Assembly: GCA_963737225.1 (NCBI GenBank)
Contig: CAVTSA010000002.1
Span: 434,001 to 498,000, forward strand
Length of the DNA: 64,000 bases
Source: CAVTSA01 sp963737225
GTDB lineage: Bacteria; Chloroflexota; Dormibacteria; Dormibacterales; Dormibacteraceae
Direction of reading: 5' to 3'
Within the stretch, counting starts at the first letter, position 1, and each line of letters starts with the position of its first letter. A program made the position numbers and the translations under genes. This document shows positions 62,951 through 64,000 of this stretch, piece after piece. The notes under the pieces are model-generated. The model ran no database searches. It saw only the letters and a list, made by a program, of their open reading frames with translations, and had not been told where the DNA came from.

Positions 62951-63493
62951 CTACCTGCCGTCGCGACGTTTGGCGAAGGCCCTGATGGCCGCGTAGCCGG
63001 CTCCACCCAGCGCTGCCGCCCGTTCAGGATCCACGCCGCCGATGGCGAGCACCGGGATGGGGACGGCGGCGGCGATCTCCCGGAACCGCTCCACGCCCAG
63101 CGCCGGCGCCCCGGGATGGGTGGGCGTCGGGAAGACGGGACCCAGCACCAGGTAGTCGGCGCCCTCGCGAGCGGCGACCAGCGCGCCCTGCGCGTCGTGC
63201 ACTGAGCGACCGATCAGCGACCGGGGGAGCAACCGGCGGGCGGCGGAGACCGGGAGATCTCCTTCGGGGAGGTGGACACCGATACCGAGGGCCAGCGCCA
63301 GGTCGACCCTGCTGCTCACGACCACCGGCACCTCGCTTGCGTCAGCCAGAAACCGGGCTTCCTCGGCCAGATCCGCGAGGGGTGCTCCCGGTCGCCGGAG
63401 CTGGATGACGGTGGCGCCGCGTCCCACCGCGTACAGCCCGTCTCGGGCGGTGGTCACCACCGCCATCGCGGCCGGGACCGCGAGGCGCGTCAG
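62951..63493 (-). CDS. ThiE/TenI-family protein, divergent
   Basis: About 180-residue TIM barrel resembling thiamine-phosphate synthase or the thiazole tautomerase TenI. Kept: TVIQLRRPG, SVHDAQGALVAAREGADYLV, LGPVFPTPTHPG, VLAIGGVDPERAAAL. Lost: the Lys of QLRxK (here P), the NDR motif (SSR) and the T-x-T-K Lys (THPG). It lies between thiG and thiS, as tenI does in Bacillus. CTG 63493 in a CTGA overlap is the likely start; ATG 63466 is the first standard one. Confidence 0.75.
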   Translation of the reverse strand: MTRLAVPAAMAVVTTARDGLYAVGRGATVIQLRRPGAPLADLAEEARFLADASEVPVVVSSRVDLALALGIGVHLPEGDLPVSAARRLLPRSLIGRSVHDAQGALVAAREGADYLVLGPVFPTPTHPGAPALGVERFREIAAAVPIPVLAIGGVDPERAAALGGAGYAAIRAFAKRRDGR

Positions 63494-64000
63494 TGCGCCG
63501 TCACCGCCGGCGCCGGCGAGACCCCCTCGCGCGGCGAGCTGGGGCTGGCAGAGGGGCGTTCGGGGATGCGCCCGGCAAGGAAGCTCTTGCGCCCGGCCTC
63601 CACGCCCAGCCGGATCGCCTCCGCCATCAGGCGGGGTCGATCGGCGAGAGCGACGGCGCTGTTGACGAGGACGGCATCGGCTCCCAGCTCCATCGCCAGG
63701 GCGGCGTCGGAGGCGGATCCGATGCCGGCGTCGACCACCACGGGGACGGTCGCCCGCTCCACGATCAGCTCGATCTGGCGCCGCGTCTGCAGTCCCTGAC
63801 CGCTCCCGATCGGCGACCCCAGGGGCATCACCGTGACGCATCCAATCTGCTCCAGCCGGCGAGCCAGCACGGGGTCCGCGTTCAGGTACGGGAGGACGGT
63901 GAAGCCGTCTTCGATCAGCGTTTCGGCCGCGCGCAGCGTGTCGATCGGATCGGGCAGCAGGGAGTCGGCGTCGGGGATCACCTCCAGCTTGACCCAGGTG
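63490..64000 (-). CDS. thiG: Thiazole synthase ThiG (N-terminal part missing)
   Basis: C-terminal 170 residues of ThiG, which forms the thiazole of thiamine from deoxyxylulose phosphate, ThiS-thiocarboxylate and dehydroglycine. TWVKLEVI, ADPVLARRLEQIGC, MPLGSPIGSGQGLQ and VPVVVDAGIGSASDAALAME; MELGADAVLVNSAVA. The catalytic Lys region is beyond the window edge. Confidence 0.95.
   Translation of the reverse strand, partial: TWVKLEVIPDADSLLPDPIDTLRAAETLIEDGFTVLPYLNADPVLARRLEQIGCVTVMPLGSPIGSGQGLQTRRQIELIVERATVPVVVDAGIGSASDAALAMELGADAVLVNSAVALADRPRLMAEAIRLGVEAGRKSFLAGRIPERPSASPSSPREGVSPAPAVTAH

Overview
The window is a high-GC bacterial chromosome segment covering the replication and partition control region. 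From left to right it carries gyrB/gyrA, parA/parB with four parS sites, then rpmH-rnpA-yidD-yidC-jag, dnaA, dnaN, recF and a DciA-type gene. Gene content (two-subunit glycine decarboxylase, DUF2510, DUF5679, paired TrkA proteins, DUF4388, an EF-G-like paralogue) and apparently leaderless starts point to a high-GC Terrabacteria lineage, such as Actinobacteria-related, Chloroflexota or Dormibacterota-like. I cannot fix the phylum from sequence alone.

Regions. 1-9.7 kb: partial ABC ATPase, MutY, CcdA, a GAF sensor kinase/NarL regulator pair, an M24 peptidase and an EF-G-like GTPase. 9.7-19 kb: small unknown genes, PfkB kinase, GH20 hexosaminidase, MocR/LysN-type aminotransferase, Fsr-type MFS pump, two TrkA-N proteins, UspA and DedA. 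19-25.8 kb (minus): a chain of overlapping genes gyrB>plsX>fabF>gyrA>small protein. 26-30.9 kb (minus): a sigma-like protein lacking region 4, then gcvT-gcvH-gcvPA-gcvPB. 31-34 kb: CPBP protease, parA, parB. 34-39.8 kb: two tandem signal peptidases, M16 peptidase, then the yidC/rnpA/rpmH block. 39.8-47.8 kb: probable origin region, dnaA, dnaN, recF, dciA and a one-chain helicase-nuclease. 47.8-53 kb (minus): DUF4388 protein, beta-propeller lipoprotein, cytochrome c, MGDG-type glycosyltransferase. 53-60.2 kb: phosphatase, FemAB-like transferase, OmpR-type regulator, amidase, GNAT, folP, murE. 60.15-61.25 kb: a complete IS481-family element. 61.25-64 kb (minus): thiG (partial), a ThiE/TenI-like gene, thiS and two GntR/FCD regulators.

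Most genes sit in tight operons with GTGA, ATGA or CTGA overlaps. Many first genes have a TANNNT -10 box 6-10 nt before the start codon and no Shine-Dalgarno, which suggests leaderless mRNAs. Genes inside operons more often have GGAGG-like sites, and a few of these precede near-cognate starts (CTG, and an ATC for rpmH). The IS481 copy sits exactly in a CTAG that gives stop codons to murE, to the convergent GntR gene and to its own transposase. MurE carries DDPV instead of the DNPR motif of meso-diaminopimelate enzymes, and a FemAB-like gene lies nearby, which fits peptidoglycan with a non-DAP diamino acid. No tRNA, rRNA, CRISPR array or prophage was seen.
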